Positions 26,802 through 35,554 of a DNA stretch of 64,000 nucleotides are shown here, in pieces. The DNA comes from Amycolatopsis sp. CA-128772 (lineage in GTDB: Bacteria; Actinomycetota; Actinomycetes; Mycobacteriales; Pseudonocardiaceae): contig NZ_PPHG01000009.1 of NCBI RefSeq assembly GCF_002904295.1, positions 81,439 to 145,438 on the forward strand. The letters are read 5' to 3'. Each line of letters begins with the position of its first letter. Positions within the stretch are counted from its first letter, which is position 1. Position numbers and translations under genes: made by a program. Under the pieces are notes generated by a model, which had not been told where the DNA came from, ran no database searches, and worked only from the letters and a program-made list of their open reading frames with translations.

Positions 26802-28160
26802 TTACCGCCTGGACGAGGCCGGGGCCGAAGACGTGCCAGCCGGCGCGGTGAGCCACGCCACCAGCATCGTCGCGGCCGCGGCGGCGAACACGACGGCGAG
26901 GCCCGGCGCGGCCAGCTCGCCGGTGGTGGCCAGCGCGAGCCAGCCGAACACCGCGGCCCCGGCGAGGCCGCCGGCCTGCCGGGCGAAGGTCAGCGAGCCC
27001 AGCGTGACGCCCAGCAGCGCCCGGTCGGCCCGCGTCTGGCCGAGCACGGTGTAGGCGGAAGTGCCGGCGGCGAACGCGGCCCCGATCGCGAACAGGCCCG
27101 GGCCGAGCAACCAGGGCGAGCCCCCGAGAACGGCGGCGACGGCGATCGTGGCGAGCCCGGCCGTGCCGAGCAGGCAGCCGGACCGGCCCCACGCCGTCAT
27201 GTCCGGGTGCCGGCGCGCCAGCGCGGCGAACGACGTCGACAGGGCGAGCTGTCCCGCGGTCATGGCGACGAGCAGCACCCCCGTGCCCGCGGCGCCCGCG
27301 CCCAGGGCGGCGACCAGCGCGACGTAGGTGAAGGTGCCGTACAGTGCGGCGCCGGCCAGGCCGTTGACCACCACCGCGCGCTTGAGGACGGCGTCGGCGA
27401 ACACCTTCGGCGAGATCAGCGGGTTCGGCGTGCGGCGCTGACGCCGGACGAACAGGAAGCCGGCCACGACGGCGGTTCCGCCCAGCAACGGCGTCCACAG
27501 TGGACTGCGGGCGAGCGCGTCGACGGTGCCGAGCGTGACGACGGCGGCACCCGCGACGGTCAGCAGCGCGCTGCCCGGGACGTCGAACTTTTCCCTGCTC
27601 CGACGCGGTTTCGCGGGTAGCCCGCGCAAGCCGAGCACCAGGGCGGGCCCGCACAGGGGCAGGTTGATCAGGAAGATCCACCGCCAGCCGGGGCCGGCCG
27701 CGAGCAGGCCGCCCAGCGGCGGCCCGCCCAGGGTGGCGGCCGCGAAGACGGCCGTCTGCCAGCCCTGGCGGCGCAGCAGCTCGTCGCGGTCGAACAGTTC
27801 GCCGAGCGCGCTCATCGCCGTGACGATCAGGCCGCTGCCGCCCAGCCCCTGCAGGGCGCGGGCGGCGACCAGCGAGCCGAGGTCGGGCGCGGCCGCGCAC
27901 CACGCGGAGGCCGCGGCGAACACGAGGACCGACGCGGCGAAGGACACCCGGCGGCCGTGCAGGTCGCCCAGCCGGCCGTGCAGCGGCGTGGCGACGGTCA
28001 GCGTCAGCAGGCCGGCGGCGGTCACCGCGACGAGCCCGGTGCGCGCGTGCAGGTCGGCGCCGATCGAGGGCAGGGCCGCGGTGAGGACCAGGCCGTCGAG
28101 CTGGGCCACGGCCATCCCAAGCAGGAGACCGGCGTAGGCGAGGTTCCGAGATGCGTGCAT
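26802..28160 (-). CDS. MFS drug-efflux transporter, DHA2/EmrB-QacA type
   Basis: About 452 residues from ATG 28160, with around 13-14 hydrophobic segments. Motif A is GRLGDLHGRR after the second helix. A motif C-like glycine/proline stretch (GGPPLGGLLA) in helix 5 marks a drug/proton antiporter. The longer frame from 28190 would begin inside the palindromic operator, so I prefer the later ATG. The divergent MarR gene, 24 nt away start to start, very likely represses it. The effluxed compound is unknown. Confidence 0.88.
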   Translation of the reverse strand: MHASRNLAYAGLLLGMAVAQLDGLVLTAALPSIGADLHARTGLVAVTAAGLLTLTVATPLHGRLGDLHGRRVSFAASVLVFAAASAWCAAAPDLGSLVAARALQGLGGSGLIVTAMSALGELFDRDELLRRQGWQTAVFAAATLGGPPLGGLLAAGPGWRWIFLINLPLCGPALVLGLRGLPAKPRRSREKFDVPGSALLTVAGAAVVTLGTVDALARSPLWTPLLGGTAVVAGFLFVRRQRRTPNPLISPKVFADAVLKRAVVVNGLAGAALYGTFTYVALVAALGAGAAGTGVLLVAMTAGQLALSTSFAALARRHPDMTAWGRSGCLLGTAGLATIAVAAVLGGSPWLLGPGLFAIGAAFAAGTSAYTVLGQTRADRALLGVTLGSLTFARQAGGLAGAAVFGWLALATTGELAAPGLAVVFAAAAATMLVAWLTAPAGTSSAPASSRR

Positions 28161-28193
28161 AAAGCACACATTATAGTGTGCCTTATGCACGCA
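28152..28193. promoter_or_regulatory. 42-bp palindromic operator spanning both divergent starts
   Basis: An inverted repeat with 18-bp arms (TGCGTGCATAAAGCACAC and GTGTGCCTTATGCACGCA, one mismatch) around ATTATA. It includes the start codons of the MFS gene (28158-28160) and the marR gene (28185-28187). Both genes therefore begin MHAS by symmetry. This is the expected binding site for the MarR repressor. Room for ribosome-binding sites is lacking on both sides, suggesting leaderless transcripts. Confidence 0.88.
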
Positions 28194-28634
28194 TCAAGCG
28201 AAGGCGGCCCGGCGCTCTTCCGGCTGGTCCGGCACTGGGCGCGCCAGTGGGCACCGGACGTCGTCGAGCGCTTCGCCGCCGACGCGCCGCCGTCGTGGAC
28301 AGTGCCGAACCTCTTCGTCATCCAGGCGATCGACGGCGCTACCGGCGACGCGGTGACGGTCGCGGACGTGGCGCGCCAGCTGGGCATCGACCGCTCGGTG
28401 GCCAGCCGGATGGTCGCCGAAGCGGCGCGAGACGGCTTCGTCGTGCGCTCGACGTCGACCCGCGACGCGCGACGGGCGGTGCTGACCCTCAGCGAAGGAG
28501 CGAAGGAGTTTCTCGACACTTCGCGCGCCCACCAGCGCCAGGCGTTCGAAGGGCTCGTGGGCCACTGGCCCCGGGAGGACCGCGAACGGTTCGCCGGCTA
28601 CCTCGGCCGGCTCGCGGACGAGGTCCTCGGTTAG
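28185..28634 (+). CDS. MarR-family transcriptional regulator
   Basis: A 149-residue winged-helix repressor. The helix-turn-helix is VTVADVARQLGIDRSVASRMVAEA (near 57-80), followed by the wing STSTRDARRAVLTLS with the conserved Asp-Ala-Arg-Arg. There is no Cys-based sensor. It should bind as a dimer to the 42-bp palindrome over its own start and the MFS start and be released by the pump substrate. Its stop overlaps the next convergent gene by 4 nt. Confidence 0.92.
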   Translation: MHASSEGGPALFRLVRHWARQWAPDVVERFAADAPPSWTVPNLFVIQAIDGATGDAVTVADVARQLGIDRSVASRMVAEAARDGFVVRSTSTRDARRAVLTLSEGAKEFLDTSRAHQRQAFEGLVGHWPREDRERFAGYLGRLADEVLG

Positions 28635-29329
28635 GCCAGGATCTCGTTCAGCGCTTCCCATGCCCGCCAGGCCCGGGTGACGCCGAACTGGGCGTTGAAC
28701 CGCAGGGCTGCCCGGACGTCCTTCGGCGACGCCCCACCCCGCAGCGCGCGGCCGACGTGGATGCGGAACGTGTCGGCGAGAGTCTGGTAGTGGACGTCGA
28801 CGCTGAGGCTGACCAGGCCGCGCTCGCGTTCGCTGAGCGTGCCGGGCCCGTGTCCGGTGCGCATCCGCGACTGCAGGTCGAAGTAGCCGGTGAAGTGCGG
28901 GTCCAGGGCGTCCAGGCGCGCCCGGACCTCGTCCGGCAGCGGGCTGGGCGCGGCGTCGGGCCCGGTCGAAAGCAGCTCCGCGGCCAGGGGTTCGGCGTCC
29001 GGCCGCGGCAGGCCGAGCTCCGCCTCGAGCTCCGCGATCCGCTCGATGCCGGCCGTCGCCGCGTGGTAGCCGCAGTCGTACGAGACGAACCGCAGCAGCT
29101 CGCGGACGTCCGCGGTGGACACCCCGGCGGCCAGGCCGGCCCGCACGTGCGCGGTGAACGCCAGGCCCAGGCTCGCCTGGCAGACGTCGGCCGTGACGCA
29201 CAGGAACGTCTTCTCGCGGTCGGTGAGTTCCGGGATCGCCCGGACGTGCTTCGCGGTGGCCCCGACCTGCTGGGCGAACACCGGGTCGAGCGCGGCGAGC
29301 CGGTCGAGGCTCGTTTCGGTGGTGGTCAT
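28631..29329 (-). CDS. Two-domain carboxymuconolactone decarboxylase-family protein
   Basis: A 232-residue protein made of two AhpD-like helical repeats, roughly 20-110 and 150-230. Each has the family pattern (HVRAGLAAGVSTADVRELLRF and HVGRALRGGASPKDVRAALRF). The CxxC redox pair of AhpD is absent; a single Cys lies in TADVCQASLG. It is closer to gamma-carboxymuconolactone decarboxylases than to peroxidase partners. It is divergent from a TetR gene with operator-like repeats between them and is probably that regulator's target. Confidence 0.82.
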   Translation of the reverse strand: MTTTETSLDRLAALDPVFAQQVGATAKHVRAIPELTDREKTFLCVTADVCQASLGLAFTAHVRAGLAAGVSTADVRELLRFVSYDCGYHAATAGIERIAELEAELGLPRPDAEPLAAELLSTGPDAAPSPLPDEVRARLDALDPHFTGYFDLQSRMRTGHGPGTLSERERGLVSLSVDVHYQTLADTFRIHVGRALRGGASPKDVRAALRFNAQFGVTRAWRAWEALNEILA

Positions 29330-29361
29330 CGTGCTCCCTGAGTTGACCGAACATTCGTAGC

Positions 29362-29398
29362 GCTACAGCTGTAGTGTCAATGAAGCTACACCTGTAGC
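29362..29398. promoter_or_regulatory. Tandem TetR operator-like sites
   Basis: Two near-identical inverted repeats, GCTACAGCTGTAG (29362-29374) and GCTACACCTGTAGC (29385-29398), are centred 23 bp apart, about two helical turns. A further half-site GCTACACT lies at 29413. They occupy the 99-nt gap between the divergent decarboxylase-like gene and tetR, where a TetR dimer pair would repress both. Confidence 0.75.
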
Positions 29399-29428
29399 GC
29401 AAAGGGTGTCCAGCTACACTGGGCGCCG

Positions 29429-30031
29429 ATGGAAGAGACGACCAGGCGCCGCCCGAACGTCCGCGGCCAGGGCGAACTGCTGCGCGAAGAGATCGTCACG
29501 GCCGCCGTGCGGATGCTCGACGAGCTCGCCGACGACGAGGCGCTGTCCCTGCGGGCCGTCGCCCGGGCGGTGTCGATCGCGGCGACGTCGGTCTACCTGC
29601 ACTTCCCGGACCGCGACGCGCTGGTCCTGGCCGCGATGCGGCGCTGCCACGAAGACCTCGTCCGCACCGGCGACGAAGCGGCCGAGGCCGCCCCGGACCC
29701 GGCGGCCGCCCTGCGCGCCCGGATCCTGGCGCAGGCCGCGTGGGCCCGCGAGCACCCGGGGCTCTACAAGGTGCTGCACGAGAGCACGGTCCACCGGCGG
29801 CACGGGATGCCGTTCAAGGAGGTCATGGTCGCCCGCACGACCGAGGCGGTGCAGCGGTGCATGGACGCGGGCCTGGCCCCGGCGGACGACGCCGTGACCG
29901 TGGCCATCGACCTGCGGACCGCCGTCAACGGCATGCTCGCCCAGCGCATCAACGAGCCCGACCTGCCGTGGCCACCCGCCGTCGAGCAGCTCGACCGGTT
30001 CCTGGTCAAGCTGGTCGGCCTGCGGTCCTGA
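29429..30031 (+). CDS. TetR-family transcriptional regulator
   Basis: A 200-residue regulator. The N-terminal helix-turn-helix (LSLRAVARAVSIAATSVYLHFPDRDALVLAAM, near 44-75) has the invariant TetR signature YLHF. A helical ligand-binding domain follows with a TetR_C-type WAREHPGLYKVL motif. It is divergent from the decarboxylase-like gene and upstream of a VOC-fold gene by 38 nt. The inducer is unknown. Confidence 0.92.
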   Translation: MEETTRRRPNVRGQGELLREEIVTAAVRMLDELADDEALSLRAVARAVSIAATSVYLHFPDRDALVLAAMRRCHEDLVRTGDEAAEAAPDPAAALRARILAQAAWAREHPGLYKVLHESTVHRRHGMPFKEVMVARTTEAVQRCMDAGLAPADDAVTVAIDLRTAVNGMLAQRINEPDLPWPPAVEQLDRFLVKLVGLRS

Positions 30032-30069
30032 CTTGTGCGCCGGCCCGGAACCGGCTTGGGTGTCCCGGT

Positions 30070-30420
30070 ATGAACCCGGGTTTCCCGACGGTGGTCCCGC
30101 GGATGGTGGTGACCGACCTCGTCGCCGCCGTCGCGTTCCTGCGCACGGTCTTCGGCGCGACCGGCGAGGTCGAGAACGGCCGGCCGGCGCAGCTGCGGAT
30201 CGGCGGCTCGCTGGTCATGGTGTCGGCCGAGGGCGAGCGCGCGCTGTTCCCGGCGTTCCTGCACGTGTACGTGGCCGACGCGGACGCGACGTACCGCCGC
30301 GCCCTCGACTGCGGCGCGGCGAGCCTGGAGGAACCGGCGAAGACGCCCTACGGCGACCGGCGCGCGATGGTCCGCGACCCGTTCGGCAACGTCTTCCAGA
30401 TCGCGCAGCGCGACGGCTGA
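30070..30420 (+). CDS. VOC/glyoxalase-fold protein
   Basis: A 116-residue single-module VOC protein with ATG start at 30070. It has paired beta-alpha-beta-beta-beta units: PRMVVTDLVAAVAFLRTVFGATG opens the first, and AFLHVYVADADATYRRAL the second. The ending GDRRAMVRDPFGNVFQIAQ is diagnostic for PhnB/EhpR-like VOC proteins. Metal ligands are not obvious, so it may bind a small molecule or give resistance rather than catalyse. It probably shares the tetR transcript. Confidence 0.82.
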   Translation: MNPGFPTVVPRMVVTDLVAAVAFLRTVFGATGEVENGRPAQLRIGGSLVMVSAEGERALFPAFLHVYVADADATYRRALDCGAASLEEPAKTPYGDRRAMVRDPFGNVFQIAQRDG

Positions 30421-30441
30421 GGCCGCAGGTCAGCCGCCGGG

Positions 30442-30981
30442 CTACTCCCCCGTGCTGCCGTCGATCGACTCACGGATCAGGTCCGCGTGGCCGTTGTGCC
30501 GGCTGTACTCCTCGACCATGTGGACCAGGATCCAGCGCAGGCTCGGCCGGCTGCCGTCCCCCCGCGGGCGCCGGGCCCGCTGGGACAGGTCGTCGTCCGC
30601 CAGGGCGCGCCCGAGGAGTTCGCGCGAGCGGGCGACCGCGTCCTCCCAGAGCCGCACGAGCTGCTCGGGGGTGTCGTCCGCGGCGGATTCCCAGTCCCAG
30701 TCGGGCGTTGCCGTCCAGTCCACCGTGTCGAACGGCGCCGCCCGGTCGTGGCCCGAGAGCACGTGGGAGAACCAGTGGTCCTCCACGTACGCCAGGTGCT
30801 TGAGCAGCCCGCCGAGCGTCAGCGTGGACGGGGCCACCGTCGCGCGCAGGCCCGCCGCGTCCAGGCCGGCGCACTTCCAGGCCAGCGTCGCGCGGTGGAA
30901 GTCGAGGAAGCCCAGCAGCGTCGTGGCTTCGTCACCGTCGAGGGGCGGTTCGGGCCGGCCCTGTTCGTCCACAGTGGTCAC
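30442..30981 (-). CDS. DinB-family protein (DUF664, mycothiol-dependent enzyme fold)
   Basis: A 179-residue four-helix-bundle protein starting at GTG 30981. Metal-ligand histidines fit the DinB triad: His in LLKHLAYVEDHWF (about 62 and 69) and His in EEYSRHNGHADLIRE (about 162). The ending RHNGHADLIRESIDG is a strong family signature. In mycothiol-making actinobacteria such proteins act as thiol S-transferases or isomerases. The substrate is unknown. Confidence 0.85.
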   Translation of the reverse strand: MTTVDEQGRPEPPLDGDEATTLLGFLDFHRATLAWKCAGLDAAGLRATVAPSTLTLGGLLKHLAYVEDHWFSHVLSGHDRAAPFDTVDWTATPDWDWESAADDTPEQLVRLWEDAVARSRELLGRALADDDLSQRARRPRGDGSRPSLRWILVHMVEEYSRHNGHADLIRESIDGSTGE

Positions 30982-30994
30982 GCACCGACTCTAC

Positions 30995-32806
30995 TCACGG
31001 CGTCAGCGGGCGGACGTCCCAGATCCACACACCGCCGACGAACTCCGCGGGTTTCCGCAGCAGCAGCTCCACAGTGGACTTCAGGGCTTCCTGGTTCTGC
31101 CGCGGCCCGACCACGAGCACGTCCGCGTTCCAGGCCCGCAGGTCCGCGAGCGCCTGGGTGCGGTCCACCTCGGTGACCTCCGCCGCCTGGCCGGTCCGCT
31201 CGACCTGCGCGAACAGGTCGGACGTCGGCCGCGGAACGGCGCCGTACCGGCCGCTGCGGTCCGTCGCCGACGTCGGACCGACGAAGTAGCCCTCCGGCAT
31301 CGGGTAGCCGAGGCCCGCGTCGACCTGCCAGTGCAGCGGTTCGGCTTCGCCGGTGCTCGGCAGCGGCACCGGCACCAGCGACCCGCCGGGCGCGACGTAC
31401 TGGCGCCAGATGCCGTCGGCGAAGAACGGCGGCGACAGGGGACGCTGGTGCGTCACCAGCTCCGTCGGCGCGATCGGCAGCAGCACCGCCACCACCGCGC
31501 CGATCCAGATCATCCGCAGCGGGAACGGCGGCTTGCCCTCGAGCGGCGCCGGCTGCTCGGCCGCCGCCGTCCAGACGCGGTGCGTCGCGATCGCCAGGAG
31601 CGCGCCGGCCACCGGGATGCAGCCCATCGCGAGCCGGGATTCGAGCAGGGAGTCCAGCAGCGGCAGCTGGCCCAGCCACTTCCACGGGCCGGCGATGCCG
31701 GTGTCGTCGTGCGCCACCGTGATCTCGACGCCGAGCGAAAGCAGCGCCATCACGTACATCGTGATCGCGAGCGCCCGCGACACGACGTCGCGCCACAGCC
31801 AGACCGTGAGCACGACCATCAGCACGATCAGCGGCCAGCCGAAGAACGCGTTCTCCTCGGTGCGGTTCATCGACACGTCCGCGGCCGCTTCCGGCGCGCC
31901 GGCGATCGACTGCGTCGCGAAGCGGGTGAACGCCGCCGTGTCGTTGCCCGCCGGGCCGTGCAGCAGCGAGTGGAAGCTCTGCGGGCCGAAGAACTGCCAG
32001 TACAGCGGGAAGCCGGCGATGAGCAGCGCGACCACCGCGCCGATGCCGACGCCCTTGCCCAGCGGCGCCAGCATGCCCCGGATCTCGCCGCGGCGCGGGA
32101 TCAGGTAGCAGACCGCGAAGACGAGGAAGGTGAGCGCGAAGATGGCCAGCGGCTCTTCGCCCAGCAGGATCTGCCACGCGACGAGCAGCCCGAGCACGAT
32201 CCCGTTGCGGACCGGGCGTTCGCCGCGGGCGATCTGGATGGTCTTGAGTGCGATGAACGGCAGCACGAACAGCACCACGAAGTTCGGGTGCGCGTTGCCG
32301 TGCGAGATCATCGGCGGGGCGAAGCCGCAGAACGCGCCGCCGATCGCGGCCGCCGTCCGGTTCGGCACCAGGTGCCGGGAGAACACCCAGTACCAGCCGA
32401 TCGCGGTGCCGGCGAGGCCCGCGGTGAGCACGATCGCCCAGGTCAGCGTCGCACCGAAGGTCAACGTGATCGGGGCGAGCGGGATGTTCAGGCCGAACAT
32501 CGCCGCGTTCGCCGCCATGTTGACGCCGAACGGGTAGTTCTGCAGGTCCGTGGTGAACGGGTTCTGGAAGTGCAGGACGGCCTTCGCGACGACCGTCGAA
32601 TACCACTCCCACTGGCTCTGGTCGGCCGCGCCGTTCCAGAGGTAGCCGCGCTTGAGGTCGAACCACAGCCCGTTGTAGAGCAGGATCGTGAACAGCAGGA
32701 ACCCGCCGGCGATCGCGGAATCCGGCCAAGCCCAGCGCTTCGGGCCCTCGGGCGGTTCGGGAGCGGGCGGGACCAGCTCGGGAACGGCTTCGGACTTCAA
32801 GCTCAC
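30995..32806 (-). CDS. Large polytopic membrane protein, glycosyltransferase-like
   Basis: About 603 residues from the GTG at 32806, which overlaps the serpin stop (GTGA). Roughly 11-12 membrane helices follow a proline-rich cytoplasmic start. A first loop with FDLKRGYLWNGAADQSQWEWY and conserved PFGVNMAANAAMF resembles GT-C-type membrane glycosyltransferases. A soluble C-terminal domain of about 130 residues ends with DVRPLTP. I recognise no catalytic motif with confidence. Homologues appear restricted to Pseudonocardiales as far as I know. Coupling to a serpin gene is unusual. Confidence 0.8.
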   Translation of the reverse strand: MSLKSEAVPELVPPAPEPPEGPKRWAWPDSAIAGGFLLFTILLYNGLWFDLKRGYLWNGAADQSQWEWYSTVVAKAVLHFQNPFTTDLQNYPFGVNMAANAAMFGLNIPLAPITLTFGATLTWAIVLTAGLAGTAIGWYWVFSRHLVPNRTAAAIGGAFCGFAPPMISHGNAHPNFVVLFVLPFIALKTIQIARGERPVRNGIVLGLLVAWQILLGEEPLAIFALTFLVFAVCYLIPRRGEIRGMLAPLGKGVGIGAVVALLIAGFPLYWQFFGPQSFHSLLHGPAGNDTAAFTRFATQSIAGAPEAAADVSMNRTEENAFFGWPLIVLMVVLTVWLWRDVVSRALAITMYVMALLSLGVEITVAHDDTGIAGPWKWLGQLPLLDSLLESRLAMGCIPVAGALLAIATHRVWTAAAEQPAPLEGKPPFPLRMIWIGAVVAVLLPIAPTELVTHQRPLSPPFFADGIWRQYVAPGGSLVPVPLPSTGEAEPLHWQVDAGLGYPMPEGYFVGPTSATDRSGRYGAVPRPTSDLFAQVERTGQAAEVTEVDRTQALADLRAWNADVLVVGPRQNQEALKSTVELLLRKPAEFVGGVWIWDVRPLTP

Positions 32807-33876
32807 GGTTCGACCACCCTGGCGAGGAAGTAGAGCGCCCCGGTGCCGGCGTGCCGGACCAGCAGCAGGAACGGCCGGTCCACCGTGACGGCGACCGGGT
32901 CGTCGATCATCATCGAGGTCAGGCGCATGGTCAGCGCGGTGGCCGCGGCCCCCTCGAAGCCTTGTTCGTCGACGCGCAGCACGGCCTGGTGCAGCACCTC
33001 GGACACGGTCAGCCGCGGGTCGGGCGAGAGCCCGCTCAGGTCGGCGTCGCCGGTGAACATCGTGCGGACGCCGAGGCCGCGCAGCACGCCGGTCAGCGAG
33101 CTGGCGACGTCGAGCGAAATCTTGGGGAGGGCAAGCTCGACGCGCTTGAAGCGGATCTCGTCGAGGAGGCTCGTCAGGGCCGTCTGGTCGAGGGTGGCTT
33201 CCGCGAGGTCGCCGTCGGGCAGCAGCACGACGGCCTGCAGGCCCCCGGCCGCGGCCAGCTGCACCGCCTGCCAGCCGCCGGCGTGCGCGTAACCGACGCT
33301 CTCGCTGAGCCACATGGTCGGCACGTCCCGGGTGCCGGACGGCGCGTGGAAGGGCGCGTCGCTGGTATTGGCTTCGCGGAACGGCAGTTTCCAGGCGGCT
33401 TTGAGGTACAGCGCGTTGACGAGCACGGCGGCGACGTCGGAGTCGATCGAGCCGGGCAGCAGCAGCTGCGGGATCAGCCCGCGCGTGGTGCGGCCGACGT
33501 CGTCGTTGATGAGCGCCCGGGCGGCTTCGGGCTCCTTCTCGAAGGGCGCGCTCGCGACGGCGGCGCCGGGCCACTCGGCGAGTCCGGCCTTGAAGGAGTC
33601 CTCGAGCGGGAGCCGGTCGTCGGCCCACAGCGTGTTGGCGACGGCCAGCTCGGGCTCGTCCTCGCTCAGCTCGGCGGCCTCTCGCAGCAGGACGGTCTGC
33701 GCGTCCGGGTCACCGACCAGGGCGACCAGCTCGTCCCGGGTCCGCCCCCGCGCGGCGCGGGCGGCGAGGGTCAGCGCACTGGCCACCGAGTAGGGCGAAA
33801 AGCAGGTGTTCCCGCCCTCGGCACCAAGGGCCGAGTGGACGGCGAGGGCGAACCGGAGGTGGCTGTCCGTGGCCAT
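32803..33876 (-). CDS. Serpin-family protease inhibitor
   Basis: A 357-residue protein covering the full serpin fold: NTCFSPYSVASALTLAARAA (helix B/shutter), NALYLKAAWKLPF (strand 3A/breach), and the end DRPFLLLVRHAGTGALYFLARVVEP. The reactive-centre hinge is EQGFEGAAAT (304-313), with the scissile region near Thr318-Ser319. P15 Gly and P12-P9 Gly/Ala are inhibitory-type, but P14 is Phe rather than the usual small Thr/Ser. There is no signal peptide, so it should act inside the cell, perhaps against an endogenous protease. Confidence 0.93.
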   Translation of the reverse strand: MATDSHLRFALAVHSALGAEGGNTCFSPYSVASALTLAARAARGRTRDELVALVGDPDAQTVLLREAAELSEDEPELAVANTLWADDRLPLEDSFKAGLAEWPGAAVASAPFEKEPEAARALINDDVGRTTRGLIPQLLLPGSIDSDVAAVLVNALYLKAAWKLPFREANTSDAPFHAPSGTRDVPTMWLSESVGYAHAGGWQAVQLAAAGGLQAVVLLPDGDLAEATLDQTALTSLLDEIRFKRVELALPKISLDVASSLTGVLRGLGVRTMFTGDADLSGLSPDPRLTVSEVLHQAVLRVDEQGFEGAAATALTMRLTSMMIDDPVAVTVDRPFLLLVRHAGTGALYFLARVVEP

Positions 33877-33991
33877 GCGGGCGAGACTACCGGACCGGGA
33901 CCCCCCACCGGCCGCCCGCGCGCAACTCCACCCGAGGATGACAAAACGCCCGCGAAAGTTTCGCCCCCCCTCGGCCGTGCTCCACAGGCAT

Positions 33992-34180
33992 CACCGTGAT
34001 CGAAGGGTCAACGCACGTGATTCGAAGGTCAACTCGCGTGATGGGGAGGTCGACACGGCGCGGACCGGCCCTCCCCGCGTGTCGGCTCCCCGAGCACGCG
34101 TGTCGGCTCCCTGATCACGCGTGTCGGCTCCCCGAGCACGCGTGTCGGCTTCCCAAGCACGCGTGTCGGCTCTCTGGTCA
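33992..34180. repeat. 21-bp tandem repeat array between dgt and serpin
   Basis: At 34076-34180 there are five head-to-tail 21-bp units of the form CGCGTGTCGGCTCCCCGAGCA, with small changes (CTGATCA, TTCCCAAGCA, CTCTGGTCA). Upstream, from about 33992, two or three related 21-nt units (CGTGATTCGAAGGTCAACTCG type) form a second short array. The array begins 5 nt after the dgt stop on the minus strand. The rest of the 308-nt gap shows no gene. Confidence 0.85.
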
Positions 34181-34184
34181 CGGG

Positions 34185-35459
34185 TCAGCGGTGGTGGCGG
34201 GTGACGTGCCAGGAGTGCCACGCGTGGGCTTGGGCGTCGGTGAGGGAGGCGACCTGGTCGACCACCACGCGCAGCAGGCCCGCGTCGTCCGCCGCCGCGT
34301 TCCAGGCCGGGACGAACAGCGGGTCGAGGGACTCCGGGGCGCGCTGGGCCAGGGCGTGGACCAGGTCGACCAGCAGCTCGCGCTGGCCCTCCTGCATCGC
34401 CAGCCGGCGGCGGTCGCTCATCACGTACCGCAGGGCCAGCGCCTTCAGCAGGGCCACCTCGGCCGCCACCTGGTCCGGGACGCACAGGCGCGCCCGGTAG
34501 CGCCCGAGCGGGCCCTCACCGAACTCCGCGCGCGTGCCGGTGACCGCCGCCGTCGTGAAGCGGCCGACCAGCTCGCTCGTCAGCCGTTTCAGGGCGACCT
34601 GGGCCCCCGGCGAACCGTCCGGCTCGGCGGACACGAGGGCCGCGACCACCGGCAGCGCCAGCAGTTCCGCGGCCGCATCCTCCAATGTGGACACAGACTG
34701 CGCCGAAAAGTGCTTGGCGGCGGCCTCGGCGACGGCCGCGCGCTCGTCCGGGTGGGCGAGCACGCGCAGCTTGATCCGGCCGGCCAGCACGCCGTCCTCG
34801 ACGTCGTGCACCGAGTACGCCACGTCGTCGGCCCAGTCCATGATCTGGGCCTCCAGGCACGTCCGCTCCGGCGGCGCACCCGCCCGGAACCACTCGAACA
34901 CCGGCAGGTCGTCGCCGTACACGCCGTACTTCACCTGCCCCGGTTTGCGGGCCCACGGGTACTTCGTGGTCGCGTCCAGGCAGGCGCGGGTCAGGTTCAG
35001 CCCGACCGGGTCACCCTCGGCGGACAGCAGCTTGGGCTCGAGCCGGGTGAGGATGCGCAACGTCTGCGCGTTGCCCTCGAACCCGCCGCACGCGCCGGCC
35101 ACCTCGTCGAGCGCGCGCTCGCCGTTGTGCCCGAACGGCGGGTGCCCGATGTCGTGCGCCAGCCCCGCGGTGTCCACCAGGTCCGGGTCCGCGCCCAGCT
35201 CGCCGGCGATGCCCCGGCCGATCTGCGCGACCTCCAGCGAATGCGTCAGCCGGGTGCGCGGGACGCCGGTGACCTCGGCGCCCTCCCCCGGCCCGACCAC
35301 CTGGGTCTTGCCCGCGAGCCGCCGCAGCGCGGCGGAGTGCAGCACCCGGGCGCGGTCGCGGGAGAACGCACTGCGCCCGTCCGCCCGCGCGCCGGGCAGC
35401 GCGGCGCCCTTCGCCGGCTCCGGCAGCAGGCGGGCGGTTTCGTGCTCGGTGTAGTCCAC
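34185..35459 (-). CDS. dgt: Deoxyguanosinetriphosphate triphosphohydrolase-like protein
   Basis: A 424-residue HD-domain enzyme that hydrolyses dNTPs to nucleoside and triphosphate. The metal site is His73 ([11 protein letters not shown]), His102-Asp103 ([14 protein letters not shown], with His106 and His111), and a later Asp in [13 protein letters not shown]. It belongs to the short dGTPase-like class usual in actinobacteria. The protein starts [15 protein letters not shown]. It is followed by the 21-bp repeat array and preceded by a YdcF gene 96 nt upstream. Confidence 0.95.
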   Translation of the reverse strand: MDYTEHETARLLPEPAKGAALPGARADGRSAFSRDRARVLHSAALRRLAGKTQVVGPGEGAEVTGVPRTRLTHSLEVAQIGRGIAGELGADPDLVDTAGLAHDIGHPPFGHNGERALDEVAGACGGFEGNAQTLRILTRLEPKLLSAEGDPVGLNLTRACLDATTKYPWARKPGQVKYGVYGDDLPVFEWFRAGAPPERTCLEAQIMDWADDVAYSVHDVEDGVLAGRIKLRVLAHPDERAAVAEAAAKHFSAQSVSTLEDAAAELLALPVVAALVSAEPDGSPGAQVALKRLTSELVGRFTTAAVTGTRAEFGEGPLGRYRARLCVPDQVAAEVALLKALALRYVMSDRRRLAMQEGQRELLVDLVHALAQRAPESLDPLFVPAWNAAADDAGLLRVVVDQVASLTDAQAHAWHSWHVTRHHR

Positions 35460-35554
35460 ATGACCAGCCTAAACGCGACCACCGACATTCTTCGGGCGTT
35501 CGGGTGGCGGAGCCCCCGACCTGGGGCGAAGCCCCCGGAAGTCGCCGACAAAAC

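Noticed and set aside
33992..34180. Possible CRISPR array
   Set aside because: Units are contiguous 21-mers without unique spacers, and there are no cas genes nearby; it is a plain tandem repeat.
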